Part shown: positions 9,458-18,670 of the stretch, piece by piece | Layout: each line of letters begins with the position of its first letter | Position numbering within the stretch: the first letter of the stretch is position 1 | Assembly: GCA_963662865.1 (NCBI GenBank) | Contig: OY759969.1 | Span: 2,108,001 to 2,172,000, forward strand | Reading direction: 5' to 3' | Length of the DNA stretch: 64,000 nt | Origin: JAJDYQ01 sp963662865 | GTDB taxonomy: Bacteria > Pseudomonadota > Gammaproteobacteria > JAJDYQ01 | Translations under genes and position numbers: made by a program | Notes under the pieces: generated by a model | What the model was told of the DNA's origin: nothing | What the model saw: only the letters and a program-made list of their open reading frames with translations | Databases searched by the model: none

Positions 9458-9605
9458 GGTCGGAAGTATAAAAAACAGTTGTGCCTTACAGCAAGGTGAA
9501 ATGTGAGTCTGGCGGCTGCTCGTAGCTTGTGTGTGAGAATGCCGAAAACGATTGACTCTTTTGATATAATCTTCATTGATTCTGGCGATACGCCCCTGTA
9601 TCGCA

Positions 9606-9632
9606 GGAAACCCGGATTTAATCGGGGTTTCC
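9606..9632. promoter_or_regulatory. Inverted repeat upstream of the cytochrome c' gene
   Basis: GGAAACCC (9606-9613) and GGGTTTCC (9625-9632) form an 8-bp perfect stem, extendable by three pairs past one mismatch. It lies 39 bases before the cytochrome start, in the spacer between divergent genes. No T-tract follows on the plus strand. It could be an operator dyad or a transcript hairpin; the function is unknown. Confidence 0.45.
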
Positions 9633-9670
9633 TTAAGGCATGACGATTTATACTACTAAGGAGAGATCGA

Positions 9671-10138
9671 ATGAAATCCGTACTCAAACCATTGCGGCTG
9701 TTTCAAGCGCTGGGCATTTCCGTGCTGCTCGTTTTACCGACCATGTCCAGGGCCGATGAGGCCGAAGACCAGATCAAATATCGCCAGGCGGTAATGAAAG
9801 CCATCGGTGGCCACATGGGTGGCTCTTCTTTGATTGTGCGTGGCAGGGTCTCGCACAGGGATCAACTGAAGATACACGCCAGCGGGCTCCTGTCACTGTC
9901 ACAGGATATTCCCAAACTTTTCCCTGAAGGTTCTGATTTTGGCGAGACCCAGGCCAGGGAGACCGTCTGGGAAAGATGGCAGGACTTCAGCAAGGCTGCC
10001 GATGAATCAAAGGCCAGTATTGAGGACTTTGTCCGAGCCGTAGAGGCCGGCAGCGATAGTGCTCTGGTTGCTGCCTTCAAGAAGGTTGGTCGGGGTTGCA
10101 AGGGTTGTCACGAAGACTTTCGTCAGAAGGACGAATAG
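9671..10138 (+). CDS. Cytochrome c'-family periplasmic haem protein
   Basis: A 155-residue exported protein. Residues 1-28 form a signal peptide ending in SRA. The mature part is helical, and the haem-binding motif CKGCH lies close to the C-terminus (CKGCHEDFRQ), the diagnostic position for cytochrome c'. The family binds haem in a four-helix bundle and is linked to NO or peroxide handling and electron transfer. AAGGAGAG gives a good ribosome binding site. The next gene, 11 bases downstream, encodes a dihaem cytochrome, so the pair is probably co-transcribed. Confidence 0.88.
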   Translation: MKSVLKPLRLFQALGISVLLVLPTMSRADEAEDQIKYRQAVMKAIGGHMGGSSLIVRGRVSHRDQLKIHASGLLSLSQDIPKLFPEGSDFGETQARETVWERWQDFSKAADESKASIEDFVRAVEAGSDSALVAAFKKVGRGCKGCHEDFRQKDE

Positions 10139-10149
10139 CCTTTCCCGAT

Positions 10150-11016
10150 ATGAACCGATGGGTTCTCGCCCTGCTGCTGTTTACGGCGGCAGGGCCGCTG
10201 TGGGCAAATGACGCCCTGATTAAAAAAGGCGAGTATCTGGTGCGCGCCGCCGGCTGTGTTTCCTGCCATACCGACCATGAGAACGGAGGGGTTTTTCTCG
10301 CAGGGAGGCGAGCGCTCCTGACGCCTTTTGGCACCTTTTATTCGCCGAATATTACATCACATCCGCAACACGGCATCGGCCGGTGGTCGGACAATGATTT
10401 TTTACAGGCGTTGCGCAGTGGTATCGCGCCCGACGGCAGTCACTACTATCCGGCTTTTCCCTATACTTCGTACACCCGGCTAAGGGATAGCGATGTCAGG
10501 GCAATGGCCGCCTTCCTGCGCACGGTAAAATCGGCGGCAGTTGACAACCGTGAACATGAATTGCCCTGGTATCTGTTTCGCCGGGTGATGATTATCTGGA
10601 AATGGCTGTTCTTCGAGCCGACTGAATTCACCGAGATGCCGGATAAGGGCGCTGAATATAACCGTGGTGCTTATCTGATCGCCATCGGCCATTGCTCAGA
10701 ATGCCATACACCGCGCAACGGCTTTGGTGCGCTTGATTCAACACGTTATCTGGCCGGAGTGAGAGATGGCGCCGAGGGCGGGGCCGTACCGAATATCACG
10801 CCCGACCGCAGCACCGGTCTCGGTAAATGGTCAGAGGACGATTTGGTCTATTTCCTGGAAACCGGTGCGCTTCCCGACGGCGACTATACCGGCAGTTCCA
10901 TGGCCGAGGTCGTCGATGATGGCACCAGTCATCTCAGCAGCGAGGATCTGCAGGCCATGGCGGTTTATCTGAAAAGCCTGCCGGCCGTTCGCAACCCCGA
11001 CTTTGTGGAGAAGTAG
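10150..11016 (+). CDS. Dihaem cytochrome c (class I type)
   Basis: A 288-residue periplasmic electron carrier. The start at 10150 gives MNRWVLALLLFTAAGPLWA, a clean signal peptide. Two c-type haem sites are visible, CVSCH near residue 36 and CSECH near residue 180. Each is followed by a region containing PNIT and a later candidate Met ligand. This tandem-domain plan is common in dihaem subunits of dehydrogenases and sulfur enzymes, but no catalytic partner is present. The gene follows the cytochrome c' gene with an 11-base gap, suggesting shared electron-transfer chemistry. An upstream in-frame ATG at 10096 is rejected because it overlaps that gene and lacks an export signal. Confidence 0.87.
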   Translation: MNRWVLALLLFTAAGPLWANDALIKKGEYLVRAAGCVSCHTDHENGGVFLAGRRALLTPFGTFYSPNITSHPQHGIGRWSDNDFLQALRSGIAPDGSHYYPAFPYTSYTRLRDSDVRAMAAFLRTVKSAAVDNREHELPWYLFRRVMIIWKWLFFEPTEFTEMPDKGAEYNRGAYLIAIGHCSECHTPRNGFGALDSTRYLAGVRDGAEGGAVPNITPDRSTGLGKWSEDDLVYFLETGALPDGDYTGSSMAEVVDDGTSHLSSEDLQAMAVYLKSLPAVRNPDFVEK

Positions 11017-11152
11017 AAGAAAGTGCCTGGGTCCCATCCCGTTGACTATGCCCAACTACACGGCAGATCCTCCCGCATATTGAGGCAGGCCGATTCCCGG
11101 TGTGTTGCGTGCAACCGCACCTGTCTTTAGACTTTGTGTGTCCAACACGGAA

Positions 11153-12538
11153 ATGAAGGCAATGGAATCAGAGCACGCCAACTACCAGCCCTGGGAAAGA
11201 CATTTCAATAATATCGCCACGCCGCTTGAGGAATTTATTCACGGGGAAGCAACCTCGGGCATGGTTTTAATGGCCTGTGCCATGATTGCCATGATTGCAG
11301 CCAATACCATACTCGTACATCACTACGAACATATCCTGCATACCGAAATTGCCCTGACATTAGGACAATGGGAGCTGCGTCATACCCTGCATCATTGGAT
11401 CAATGATGGCCTGATGGCGCTGTTCTTCATGATTGTCGGGCTGGAGATCAAAAGAGAATTCATCGTTGGTGAGATGTCCGACCTCGGGGCCGCGCTCATG
11501 CCAATCATTGCGGCCATTGGCGGTATGCTGGTGCCGGCCGTATTGTTTTACGGCATCAATGCCGGCGGCAGCGGCGCAAGTGGCTGGGGCATCCCGATGG
11601 CTACGGATATTGCCTTTGCCATTGGCATCATGGCGCTGCTTGGGTCGCGTGTGCCCAAAGCCGTAGTGACTTTCCTTCTTGCCGTTGCGATTGTTGATGA
11701 TCTTGGTGCCGTCATGATCATCGCGCTGTTCTACACCGAACAGGTTTATATCAACTGGCTGCTTACGGCAGGCGTTATCCTTGTCGTCTTGATCGTTCTT
11801 AACCGGGTCGGTATCCGCAGGCCACTGCCCTATTTTGTCACAGGGGCAATCATGTGGTTTGCCATGTTGCAGTCCGGTGTGCATGCCACGCTCGCCGGCG
11901 TCCTTGTTGCCCTGACTATCCCGGTAAAACCCAGGTTTAACACCGGGCTTTTCACCCGGCATGTCGAAAAAACTCTGAATACCATGAAAAGCAACATCAG
12001 CGACTTTGAAAAGGACAGCCGCGATAAGCAACACGGTATCATCCACGACGAACAAACCCGTGCGCTATTGCAGTCACTGGAAAGTGGAGTACAGGCCGTG
12101 GAGTCGCCGCTTCAGCGATTGGAACACGCCATGCACATGCCCGTCGCGTTGTTGGTTATTCCATTGTTTGCTCTGGCAAATGCCGGCATCCCGATTGAGT
12201 GGGGAGCCCTGGGTCAGGCAGTCGCCCACCCGGTTGCGCTCGGAGTCATGGTCGGCCTGGTGTTCGGCAAGCTGATCGGGATTGCCGGTATTACCTGGCT
12301 GTCAATCAGGCTGGGCCTGGGAACCTTGCCGGAGGGCATGAACATCAGACATCTCGTGGGCGTCGGTTTCATAGGGGGTATTGGTTTTACCATGTCGATC
12401 TTTATCGCCGAACTGGGCTTTGCGGGCCGCCCGGAGGAACTGCTCATGGCCAAAACGGGCGTCCTGTTCGCCTCGATCATCGCGGGGGTCGCGGGTTACC
12501 TGTGGCTGCGATTTACGGCAAAGCCCGGCGCTGGATAA
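11153..12538 (+). CDS. nhaA: Na+/H+ antiporter NhaA
   Basis: An inner-membrane Na+/H+ exchanger for pH and sodium homeostasis. The conserved LMALFFMIVGLEIKREF segment and ATDIAFAIGIMALLG are visible. The latter is followed by VAIVDDLGAVMIIALFY, containing the paired aspartates of the ion-binding site. About 11-12 hydrophobic segments are present. A hydrophilic insert (about residues 265-325) separates the two halves, as in longer NhaA variants. The open frame starts at 11102, but the ATG at 11153 (MKAMESEH) gives a normal cytoplasmic N-terminus; an ATG at 11162 is also possible. It is convergent with the MurG-like gene. Confidence 0.94.
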   Translation: MKAMESEHANYQPWERHFNNIATPLEEFIHGEATSGMVLMACAMIAMIAANTILVHHYEHILHTEIALTLGQWELRHTLHHWINDGLMALFFMIVGLEIKREFIVGEMSDLGAALMPIIAAIGGMLVPAVLFYGINAGGSGASGWGIPMATDIAFAIGIMALLGSRVPKAVVTFLLAVAIVDDLGAVMIIALFYTEQVYINWLLTAGVILVVLIVLNRVGIRRPLPYFVTGAIMWFAMLQSGVHATLAGVLVALTIPVKPRFNTGLFTRHVEKTLNTMKSNISDFEKDSRDKQHGIIHDEQTRALLQSLESGVQAVESPLQRLEHAMHMPVALLVIPLFALANAGIPIEWGALGQAVAHPVALGVMVGLVFGKLIGIAGITWLSIRLGLGTLPEGMNIRHLVGVGFIGGIGFTMSIFIAELGFAGRPEELLMAKTGVLFASIIAGVAGYLWLRFTAKPGAG

Positions 12539-12574
12539 GGCGACACCACTTAAATCAGAACCCCCATATATCAG

Positions 12575-12592
12575 GATGGCCATCCGGCCATC
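12575..12592. terminator. Hairpin between convergent nhaA and murG-like gene
   Basis: GATGGCC-ATCC-GGCCATC forms a perfect 7-bp stem with a 4-base loop in the 61-base gap between two convergent stops. The location suits a bidirectional terminator. There is no strong T-tract on either side, so intrinsic termination is uncertain. Confidence 0.4.
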
Positions 12593-12599
12593 ATGCCGA

Positions 12600-13664
12600 T
12601 TACTCTAGCCGGGATATGGTTTCCAGCACCCGGTGCAGGGCCTGCCCTTCATCGGCTTGTTGCAGCCTGTTAATATAATCGTCCCGTGCTTCATATAGCT
12701 GCCTGACCGATTTCAACAGAGTTTTTTTATCCAATTCCTCCTCCTGAAGAACCATACTGTAGCCGAGTTTCTCAAATGATGCGGCGTTGAGTATCTGGTC
12801 GCCGCGGCTGGCCTTTTTGGACAGTGGAATGAGCAGGTGCGGCTTTCGTAACGCCAGCAGTTCAAATAACATCGTTGCGCCCGCACGCGAAATGACCATC
12901 ATTGCTACAGCAAAAACATGTTTCAGCTGATCGCTGACGTACTCATATTGACGGTATCCCTCGTAGGCAACCAGGACTTCCTGCTTATTTCCGGCACCGC
13001 AGATATGAACAATGTTAAAGCTCTCCAGGAGCGCCTCCAGCGATTGCCGGACAGCCCGGTTAATGGTTTCCGAACCGAGGCTTCCTCCGACAGCTAACAG
13101 GATGGGCTTGTCTTGATTGAACCGGAGCATTTCGCGCCCCTTGTCGGGGTCGCCTTTCAGCAATTCCTCTCGAACGGGTATGCCCGTGTAAACGGCTTTT
13201 TGGGCTGGCAGGTAATCCGCCGTTTCCCTGAAGCTGTAACAGATCCTGTGTGCAAAGGGTATTGAGAGCTTGTTCGCCAGGCCCGGGGACAGGTCGGATT
13301 CATGGATCACTACCGGTACGCGGAACAGCCATGCGGCCCATACTACCGGTGTTGCTACAAAGCCCCCCTTGCTGAATAGCATATCCGGTCGCTGCCTGAG
13401 CATCAAAAAAAGTGCCTGGATAAAACCCAGCATGACGCGGAAAATATCAGTGACATTCTGCAAACTGAAATAACGGCGGACCTTACCCGCTGCAATGGTG
13501 TGAAATGGCACCTCCAGCGGCGCTATCAAGCGGCGTTCTATACCCTTTGATGTGCCGACGTATTCCACCCGATGACCGGCAGCCTGAAGGCGGGGGATCA
13601 GTGCGATGTTCGGTGTAACATGTCCGGCGGTTCCTCCGCCCGTCAGCAGGATAAATTGACTCAT
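12600..13664 (-). CDS. MurG-like UDP-GlcNAc:lipid I N-acetylglucosaminyltransferase, outside any mur cluster
   Basis: A GT28 glycosyltransferase of 354 residues. The N-terminal glycine-rich loop is LTGGGTAGHVTPNIALIP, followed by a FSKGGFVATPVVWAA membrane-association segment. The donor-binding part has VGGSLGSETINRAV and ISRAGATMLFELLAL. MurG makes lipid II at the inner face of the membrane. The GGTAGHVTPN motif and overall wording match the second, Firmicutes-style MurG better than the usual proteobacterial GGTGGHVFP form. No mur, fts or ddl gene is nearby. The start at 13664 was chosen because the frame's upstream ATG (13787) adds residues with no family counterpart. It may be an accessory or acquired enzyme rather than the essential MurG. 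Confidence 0.85.
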   Translation of the reverse strand: MSQFILLTGGGTAGHVTPNIALIPRLQAAGHRVEYVGTSKGIERRLIAPLEVPFHTIAAGKVRRYFSLQNVTDIFRVMLGFIQALFLMLRQRPDMLFSKGGFVATPVVWAAWLFRVPVVIHESDLSPGLANKLSIPFAHRICYSFRETADYLPAQKAVYTGIPVREELLKGDPDKGREMLRFNQDKPILLAVGGSLGSETINRAVRQSLEALLESFNIVHICGAGNKQEVLVAYEGYRQYEYVSDQLKHVFAVAMMVISRAGATMLFELLALRKPHLLIPLSKKASRGDQILNAASFEKLGYSMVLQEEELDKKTLLKSVRQLYEARDDYINRLQQADEGQALHRVLETISRLE

Positions 13665-13870
13665 GGGAGACTCGCACGCCCCTTGTCGCTTGGCCTTAAT
13701 TGATACCATGATGCAGCACCGGCGTTGCCAGCGCAATATGGCATTCGGTGGCGGCCTGATTCCCGGCATTTGTAAAGTGCGCCTCAAGGTCGGGTATTAT
13801 TGCCCCGTCTCAGAATAGCAAAGCAGCCGATAGGGTGGCCGCAATCCATGTTCCATAATAACGTGTGCGC

Positions 13871-15028
13871 ATGAAATTCACTGATCGTCAATTATCGCGT
13901 TCTTTCTTTGTGGTTGCGGTGGTCCTGTCGCTTGGCCTCGTTGCCAAGTGGTTTTATCAGCAGGAAAGGTTATTCGCAATCTCCGACCATGGTCACCGGA
14001 TCTCTGACAGCGGCACCTTTTTCCATGAGCAATTCATCAGCTTCAGTAAAACCGCAACGACCCATGCCTCTTCTATCACCCGGCGAGCGGATGGCAAATT
14101 AATCGCTGTCTGGTTTTCCGGTAGCGAAGAGGGAGCCAGAGATGTCGTCATGGCCGGTACAATCATAGACCCGCTCAGCCGCACCATCAGCCCGTCACGC
14201 ATCCTGGCAACTGTCTCCGATACCGAGGTCGCCACATGGCGGTATATTCGGAAACTGGGTAACCCGATCATACACAGCCTCCCCGATGGTCGGCTCATGA
14301 TGGTCTATGTCAGCGTGTCATTTGGGGGATGGGCTGCCAGCAGCCTCAATATCCGTTTTTCCGGTGACCTGGGGCAGACCTGGACACCGCCTCGAAAACT
14401 TGTCACGACGCCATCACTGAATATCAGCACCCTCGTCAGAGGGGTGCCGATTGATTTTGATAATGGCGATATTGGGCTGCCTGTCTACCATGAGTTCCTG
14501 GGAAAGTTTGCCGAGTTGCTCATCCTTGATCGTGAGGGAATAGTCCGGGACAAGCGCCGGATTTCCTGGGGTCGGGCAACCATCCAGCCGGCGATTACTC
14601 CCCTGAGTCCGAGAAGTGCGGTCACCCTGTTACGGGACAGCGGAGAGCTTGATAAGCGCATTAAAATCAGCCGCAGCGATAATTCCGGACAGAGTTGGTC
14701 GGCACCTTCTCCGATCTCATTGCCCAATCCGAACTCATCGGTTGCGCTGCACCGTATTGATGGCCGTCGATTGATCGCGGTTTTCAATAACCACGAAGAT
14801 GAACGCCATGATCTGTCCATGGCATATTCACCGGATGCCGGAAAAACCTGGAAAGTTTTTCATCGGCTCGAATATGAACCCATTGCGAAAAAGGGATTAA
14901 AGAATAAATTTTCCTATCCAAGCCTGATACGCGATCAACAGGGGGACTTTCATCTGACCTACACCTGGAGAAAGAAGAGGATTAAGTATGTTCATTTCAA
15001 CCTGGCCTGGCTGGAGCAGAAAATATGA
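13871..15028 (+). CDS. Sialidase-like (BNR/Asp-box) exported or membrane-anchored protein
   Basis: A 386-residue protein with an N-terminal hydrophobic helix (about residues 13-28), predicted as an uncleaved anchor or signal. Three Asp-box motifs typical of six-bladed sialidase propellers are visible: SGDLGQTW, SDNSGQSW and SPDAGKTW. The start at 13871 (MKFTDRQL) was chosen over the GTG six bases upstream. The fold suggests a glycan-acting hydrolase or a carbohydrate-binding propeller; the true substrate cannot be read from sequence. Its stop overlaps the start of the next gene by four bases (ATGA), so the two are translationally coupled. Confidence 0.8.
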   Translation: MKFTDRQLSRSFFVVAVVLSLGLVAKWFYQQERLFAISDHGHRISDSGTFFHEQFISFSKTATTHASSITRRADGKLIAVWFSGSEEGARDVVMAGTIIDPLSRTISPSRILATVSDTEVATWRYIRKLGNPIIHSLPDGRLMMVYVSVSFGGWAASSLNIRFSGDLGQTWTPPRKLVTTPSLNISTLVRGVPIDFDNGDIGLPVYHEFLGKFAELLILDREGIVRDKRRISWGRATIQPAITPLSPRSAVTLLRDSGELDKRIKISRSDNSGQSWSAPSPISLPNPNSSVALHRIDGRRLIAVFNNHEDERHDLSMAYSPDAGKTWKVFHRLEYEPIAKKGLKNKFSYPSLIRDQQGDFHLTYTWRKKRIKYVHFNLAWLEQKI

Positions 15029-15654
15029 GCATTTTACATCACGGCATTGGCCTGCTCGGCTGCCTGTTGCTGCTGGTCGCCGCGCCACAGATCTATATTC
15101 GCCGCCCACGGTTTCGTCGTAAGGCGGTTACGGTGTATATCTTTGCGATGATGGGTTTTTCTGTTCTGCCCGTTTACGGCCTTCCGATCATTGCCTATGT
15201 GCGCGGAATCACTGCCGACTTAAGCATCACCAGCCTGTTTCTGCTCTCAATTTCTATCGCCGAGGCCTACACGGGTAATCGTTATTTCCCCCTGCCTGAA
15301 AAACGCCGGTTACACGGGATACTCATTCTGGCGGGAGTGATACTTTATCCCATGGCACTCGGCTTAACGCCGTGGGACAGCTACAGTGCCGGATACGGCG
15401 GCGCAGGATTTGTTCTGGCATTGCCGGTGCTTTTTATCGGCTTGATCCTCAGCCGGAGCTGGCTAATTCTGTCCGCATTATCATGCGCGATTCTGGCTTA
15501 CCTCATTGGATTGCTTGAATCAACTAATCTATGGGATTACCTGATTGATGTCTGGCTTTTCCTGTTCGTCTTTCTATCCATGATGTGGCGGTTACTCATC
15601 AATCTGTGCCGTAGCCGATCTGGAGCAGCCCTCAAGCCGAAGCCTCCTTTATAG
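15025..15654 (+). CDS. Multi-pass inner-membrane protein of unknown function
   Basis: A 209-residue protein with about six hydrophobic helices (near residues 5-20, 35-58, 65-80, 98-113, 127-143 and 148-166, plus a final segment near 180-195). I recognise no catalytic motif. It overlaps the sialidase-like gene by four bases, so the two are likely produced together and may cooperate at the envelope. It has a basic C-terminal tail. It is convergent with the DUF2007 gene 35 bases on. Confidence 0.7.
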   Translation: MSILHHGIGLLGCLLLLVAAPQIYIRRPRFRRKAVTVYIFAMMGFSVLPVYGLPIIAYVRGITADLSITSLFLLSISIAEAYTGNRYFPLPEKRRLHGILILAGVILYPMALGLTPWDSYSAGYGGAGFVLALPVLFIGLILSRSWLILSALSCAILAYLIGLLESTNLWDYLIDVWLFLFVFLSMMWRLLINLCRSRSGAALKPKPPL

Positions 15655-15689
15655 CTTATTTCTGGCGTATATCTGAGGCAGCGAGTCAG

Positions 15690-16001
15690 CTACCCTTCAG
15701 CAATATATCCACAATTCCAGCACTGCCCGTAAACGCCGTCAATCTCTTCCTGACATCGAGGGCAGCTCCATATTTTGAAATCGTCGTTATTGGTAGCCAT
15801 TTCATGGTTCAATATCCGGGCAGCCCGTTCATAGTCGCGTTCCCTTACCCAGAGTTGCGGCAGCGAGTCTTCATAGGGAATCTCGCCAAAAGCAGGCGCT
15901 GAGTAGGTATTCCTGGCCTGCGCCTCAATGCCCTCCAGTCCCAGCAAGGTGCGCAGGTGATTAACCTCTATCGCATTTTTTCCTGTGTATAGCTTTTTCA
16001 T
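15690..16001 (-). CDS. DUF2007-type small protein with C-terminal zinc ribbon
   Basis: A 103-residue protein beginning MKKLYTGKNAIEVNHLRTLL, where a short alpha/beta domain fits the DUF2007 (putative signal-transducing) family: residues 1-66 with VNHLRTLLGLEGIEA and LWVRERDYERA. A zinc ribbon follows, CPRCQEEIDGVYGQCWNCG (residues 80-98), with four cysteines. The start at 16001 gives a typical N-terminus; longer in-frame extensions upstream have no family match. The molecular role is unknown. It diverges from the moxR operon. Confidence 0.8.
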   Translation of the reverse strand: MKKLYTGKNAIEVNHLRTLLGLEGIEAQARNTYSAPAFGEIPYEDSLPQLWVRERDYERAARILNHEMATNNDDFKIWSCPRCQEEIDGVYGQCWNCGYIAEG

Positions 16002-16250
16002 AGGCACGTTACACCCCGATGTTTCAATTTTAACCGGCTCGGGGGAATTTGCCATGCCTGCAGATTTACGGTGGCGCCATTGCCGGCGGCCGGCTTTCCT
16101 TGTCCCCAGCGTAACCGGAAAGCCTTTCGCAATGAGTAATCGCGAGGAATCGTGTAAAATCAGCGATTTTATGCTGAATCTGTTTTTCATCCGTTGATCC
16201 ACAGCATCTCTACTACATACATTAAAAATATCGGAAAACATACACAAAAC

Positions 16251-17243
16251 ATGAACACATCGACACCCACATCCCCGGTAACCGGGCAGCAATCCCGGAT
16301 ACAATCCCTGCAAACCCGCGTTGAGCAACAGATTGTCGGGCAGAATAAGCTGGTAAACCGCCTGTTGATTGCGTTGCTGGCCGATGGCCATCTATTAGTG
16401 GAAGGCGCCCCGGGGCTGGCCAAGACCCGCGCAGTTAAGGCCCTGGGTGAAGGGCTGGAGTGTGAGTTTCACCGAGTGCAGTTTACCCCCGACCTGCTGC
16501 CCGCCGACCTGACCGGCACAGATATCTACCGCCCGCAGGACGCCAGCTTCGTTTTCCAGCAGGGCCCCCTGTTTAATAATCTGATCCTGGCCGACGAGAT
16601 CAACCGGGCACCGGCCAAAGTACAATCGGCACTGCTTGAAGCTATGGCTGAGCGGCAGATTACGGTTGGCAACACCTCCTACCCGCTTCCCGAGATGTTT
16701 ATGGTCATGGCCACCCAAAACCCTATTGAGCAGGAGGGCACCTACCCGTTACCAGAGGCCCAGCTGGACCGCTTTTTGTTGCATGTCTTCATTGACTACC
16801 CTGAGCCCGAGTACGAGAAAGAAATCCTGGAGATTGCCCGGCAGGATGCCAGGGGGATAGAAGCCACACAGGGAGCCGGACAGTTGAGTCAGGAAGACCT
16901 GTTCGCCGCCCGGGACCAGATTCTGGACATCCATATGGCCGAGAATGTCGAGCAATACTTATTACAACTGGTGCTGGCCACACGCAGCCCCGGCCGATAC
17001 AGCGAGCAGCTTGCGCGCTGGGTAGAATATGGAGCCAGTCCGCGTGCCTCAATTGCCCTGGACCGCTGTTCCAGGGCCCACGCCTGGTTAGCGGGCCGCG
17101 ACTACGTCACCCCTGAAGACATCCAGTCAATGGCGTTTGACGTCATGCGTCATCGCCTGATCCTGAATTACGAAGCCGAAGCCGAAGGAATTACGGCTGA
17201 TCGCTTTATTGCCGAACTGATCGCACAGGTCGCCGTTCCCTGA
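16251..17243 (+). CDS. moxR: MoxR-family AAA+ ATPase
   Basis: An AAA+ ATPase of the MoxR group, thought to act as a chaperone or remodeller for vWA-domain partner proteins. Walker A is GAPGLAKT and Walker B LILADEINRAPAKVQSALLEAM; sensor-1 MATQNPIEQEGTYPLPEAQLDRF is nearly invariant in the family. It is 330 residues from the ATG at 16251 (MNTSTPTSP); the upstream ATG at 16194 adds 19 unlikely residues. It is the first gene of a moxR-DUF58-DUF4381-vWA-vWA/TPR-BatD operon. Confidence 0.93.
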   Translation: MNTSTPTSPVTGQQSRIQSLQTRVEQQIVGQNKLVNRLLIALLADGHLLVEGAPGLAKTRAVKALGEGLECEFHRVQFTPDLLPADLTGTDIYRPQDASFVFQQGPLFNNLILADEINRAPAKVQSALLEAMAERQITVGNTSYPLPEMFMVMATQNPIEQEGTYPLPEAQLDRFLLHVFIDYPEPEYEKEILEIARQDARGIEATQGAGQLSQEDLFAARDQILDIHMAENVEQYLLQLVLATRSPGRYSEQLARWVEYGASPRASIALDRCSRAHAWLAGRDYVTPEDIQSMAFDVMRHRLILNYEAEAEGITADRFIAELIAQVAVP

Positions 17244-17258
17244 ATTCCGCTTCGGTTC

Positions 17259-18188
17259 ATGTCCATTGCTGACGACAACCCCGGCCATACAACACTGGCT
17301 GCCCTCATTGGCATGAGTCGGCACGCGCAGGCCCTTCAGCTCCGATCAACGCACATCGGTTCACGGCTATCCGGTAATTATCTGTCCCGGATAAAAGGCA
17401 GGGGAATGGAGTTTGATGAATCCCGGATCTATCAGCCCGGAGACGACGTCCGCAATATTGACTGGCGGGTTACGGCGCGCACCGGAGCGGCGCATACCAA
17501 GGTGTTCCGTGAAGAACGCGAGCGCCCTGTATTCATCAGCATGGACGATCGCAGCACCATGCGCTTTGCCACGCAGGGCAGATTCAAGTCAGTCATCGCC
17601 GCACAGCTGGCGGCCTTACTCGCATGGGCGGCCACCCAGCAGGGCGATCGTGTCGGAGGAGAAATATTTAACGACATTGAAAACAGAGAATTCCGCCCCC
17701 GCCGTGGCAAGGAAAACATCCTGCACATGTTGCGGGCTTTTTCCCAAAATCCAGACCTGACACCCATCGCGCCCGGTTCTCTGCAACCGGCGTTTAGCCG
17801 CTTGCAGCGAATTGTTCATCCCGGCAGCCTGGTATGCGTCATCAGTGATTTTCATGGGCTTGATGAGAGCGCGCAGAAAGAAATCATCAATACTTCCCGT
17901 CACTCTGAAGTATTACTTTTACACACCTATGATCGCCTGGAATCGAATCTTCCGGCAGTCGGCCGGTACCGACTGAGCCTTGGCAACAGAAACCTTGATA
18001 TCAATACAGCCGATAGCGCTTACTGCTCCGGCTACCGCCGGCGATTTCAACAACGTGCAAACATTCTAAGCCGCATGTGTCGCCAGGGTCGCATGAAAAA
18101 AATCATCTGTCGCACCGATGAATCCCCGGCAATCATACTCAGGGACGCAATCGGCAAACAGCGCCGGCATTCCCGCAGGCCCGGCTGA
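17259..18188 (+). CDS. DUF58 domain protein of the MoxR/Bat operon
   Basis: A 309-residue DUF58 protein. The defining stretch GRGMEFDESRIYQPGDDVRNIDWRV lies near residues 48-72, followed by HTKVFREERERPVFISMDD. The rest resembles a degenerate vWA fold (CVISDFHGLD). These proteins invariably accompany MoxR ATPases and the Bat genes; their biochemical role is not settled. It follows moxR by 15 bases and precedes the DUF4381 gene by two, consistent with one transcript. Confidence 0.9.
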   Translation: MSIADDNPGHTTLAALIGMSRHAQALQLRSTHIGSRLSGNYLSRIKGRGMEFDESRIYQPGDDVRNIDWRVTARTGAAHTKVFREERERPVFISMDDRSTMRFATQGRFKSVIAAQLAALLAWAATQQGDRVGGEIFNDIENREFRPRRGKENILHMLRAFSQNPDLTPIAPGSLQPAFSRLQRIVHPGSLVCVISDFHGLDESAQKEIINTSRHSEVLLLHTYDRLESNLPAVGRYRLSLGNRNLDINTADSAYCSGYRRRFQQRANILSRMCRQGRMKKIICRTDESPAIILRDAIGKQRRHSRRPG

Positions 18189-18190
18189 CA

Positions 18191-18670
18191 ATGAACCCCA
18201 CTCCCGACCTGCGTGATATACATCTGCCGGAAGCCATTAGCTGGTGGCCGCCGGCATCCGGCTGGTGGATCATTGCTGCACTGCTGATTCTTGCCATTTG
18301 CCTGACACTGCTTTGGCTTGCCCGGCGTCATCGCCGTCTGTCGGTACAGCGTCTGGCCCTCAGAGAGCTGGAGCAGATAGAGCATCATTGCCAAAACGCA
18401 GACAATGCCTGCTTTATAGAAGCCATCTCGGCCCTGCTGAGGCGAGTCGCCATATCGGTAGGGCCGCGCAGCGAGGCGGCGGGTCTCACCGGACAGCAAT
18501 GGCTCAGGCATCTCGATGAACTCGCAGGAGAGCCGTATTTTAATAATGATCTGGGCCAGCGGCTTATTCAGGCCGCCTATCAGGCCGATCCGGATATTGA
18601 TACAGATGCGTTACTAAAAACCAGCAGGAGCTGGATTCTGCAAATCAGCAGGCGAGATCGTCATGCTTGA
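18191..18670 (+). CDS. DUF4381 membrane protein
   Basis: A 159-residue protein. It opens with a short segment (DIHLPEAISWWPPASGWW) that is characteristic of DUF4381, then a single transmembrane helix (about residues 25-45), and a cytoplasmic helical region. It is encoded between the DUF58 and vWA genes and overlaps the next start by eight bases. In this operon type it is presumed to be part of a membrane assembly with the vWA proteins; the function is unproven. Confidence 0.85.
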   Translation: MNPTPDLRDIHLPEAISWWPPASGWWIIAALLILAICLTLLWLARRHRRLSVQRLALRELEQIEHHCQNADNACFIEAISALLRRVAISVGPRSEAAGLTGQQWLRHLDELAGEPYFNNDLGQRLIQAAYQADPDIDTDALLKTSRSWILQISRRDRHA

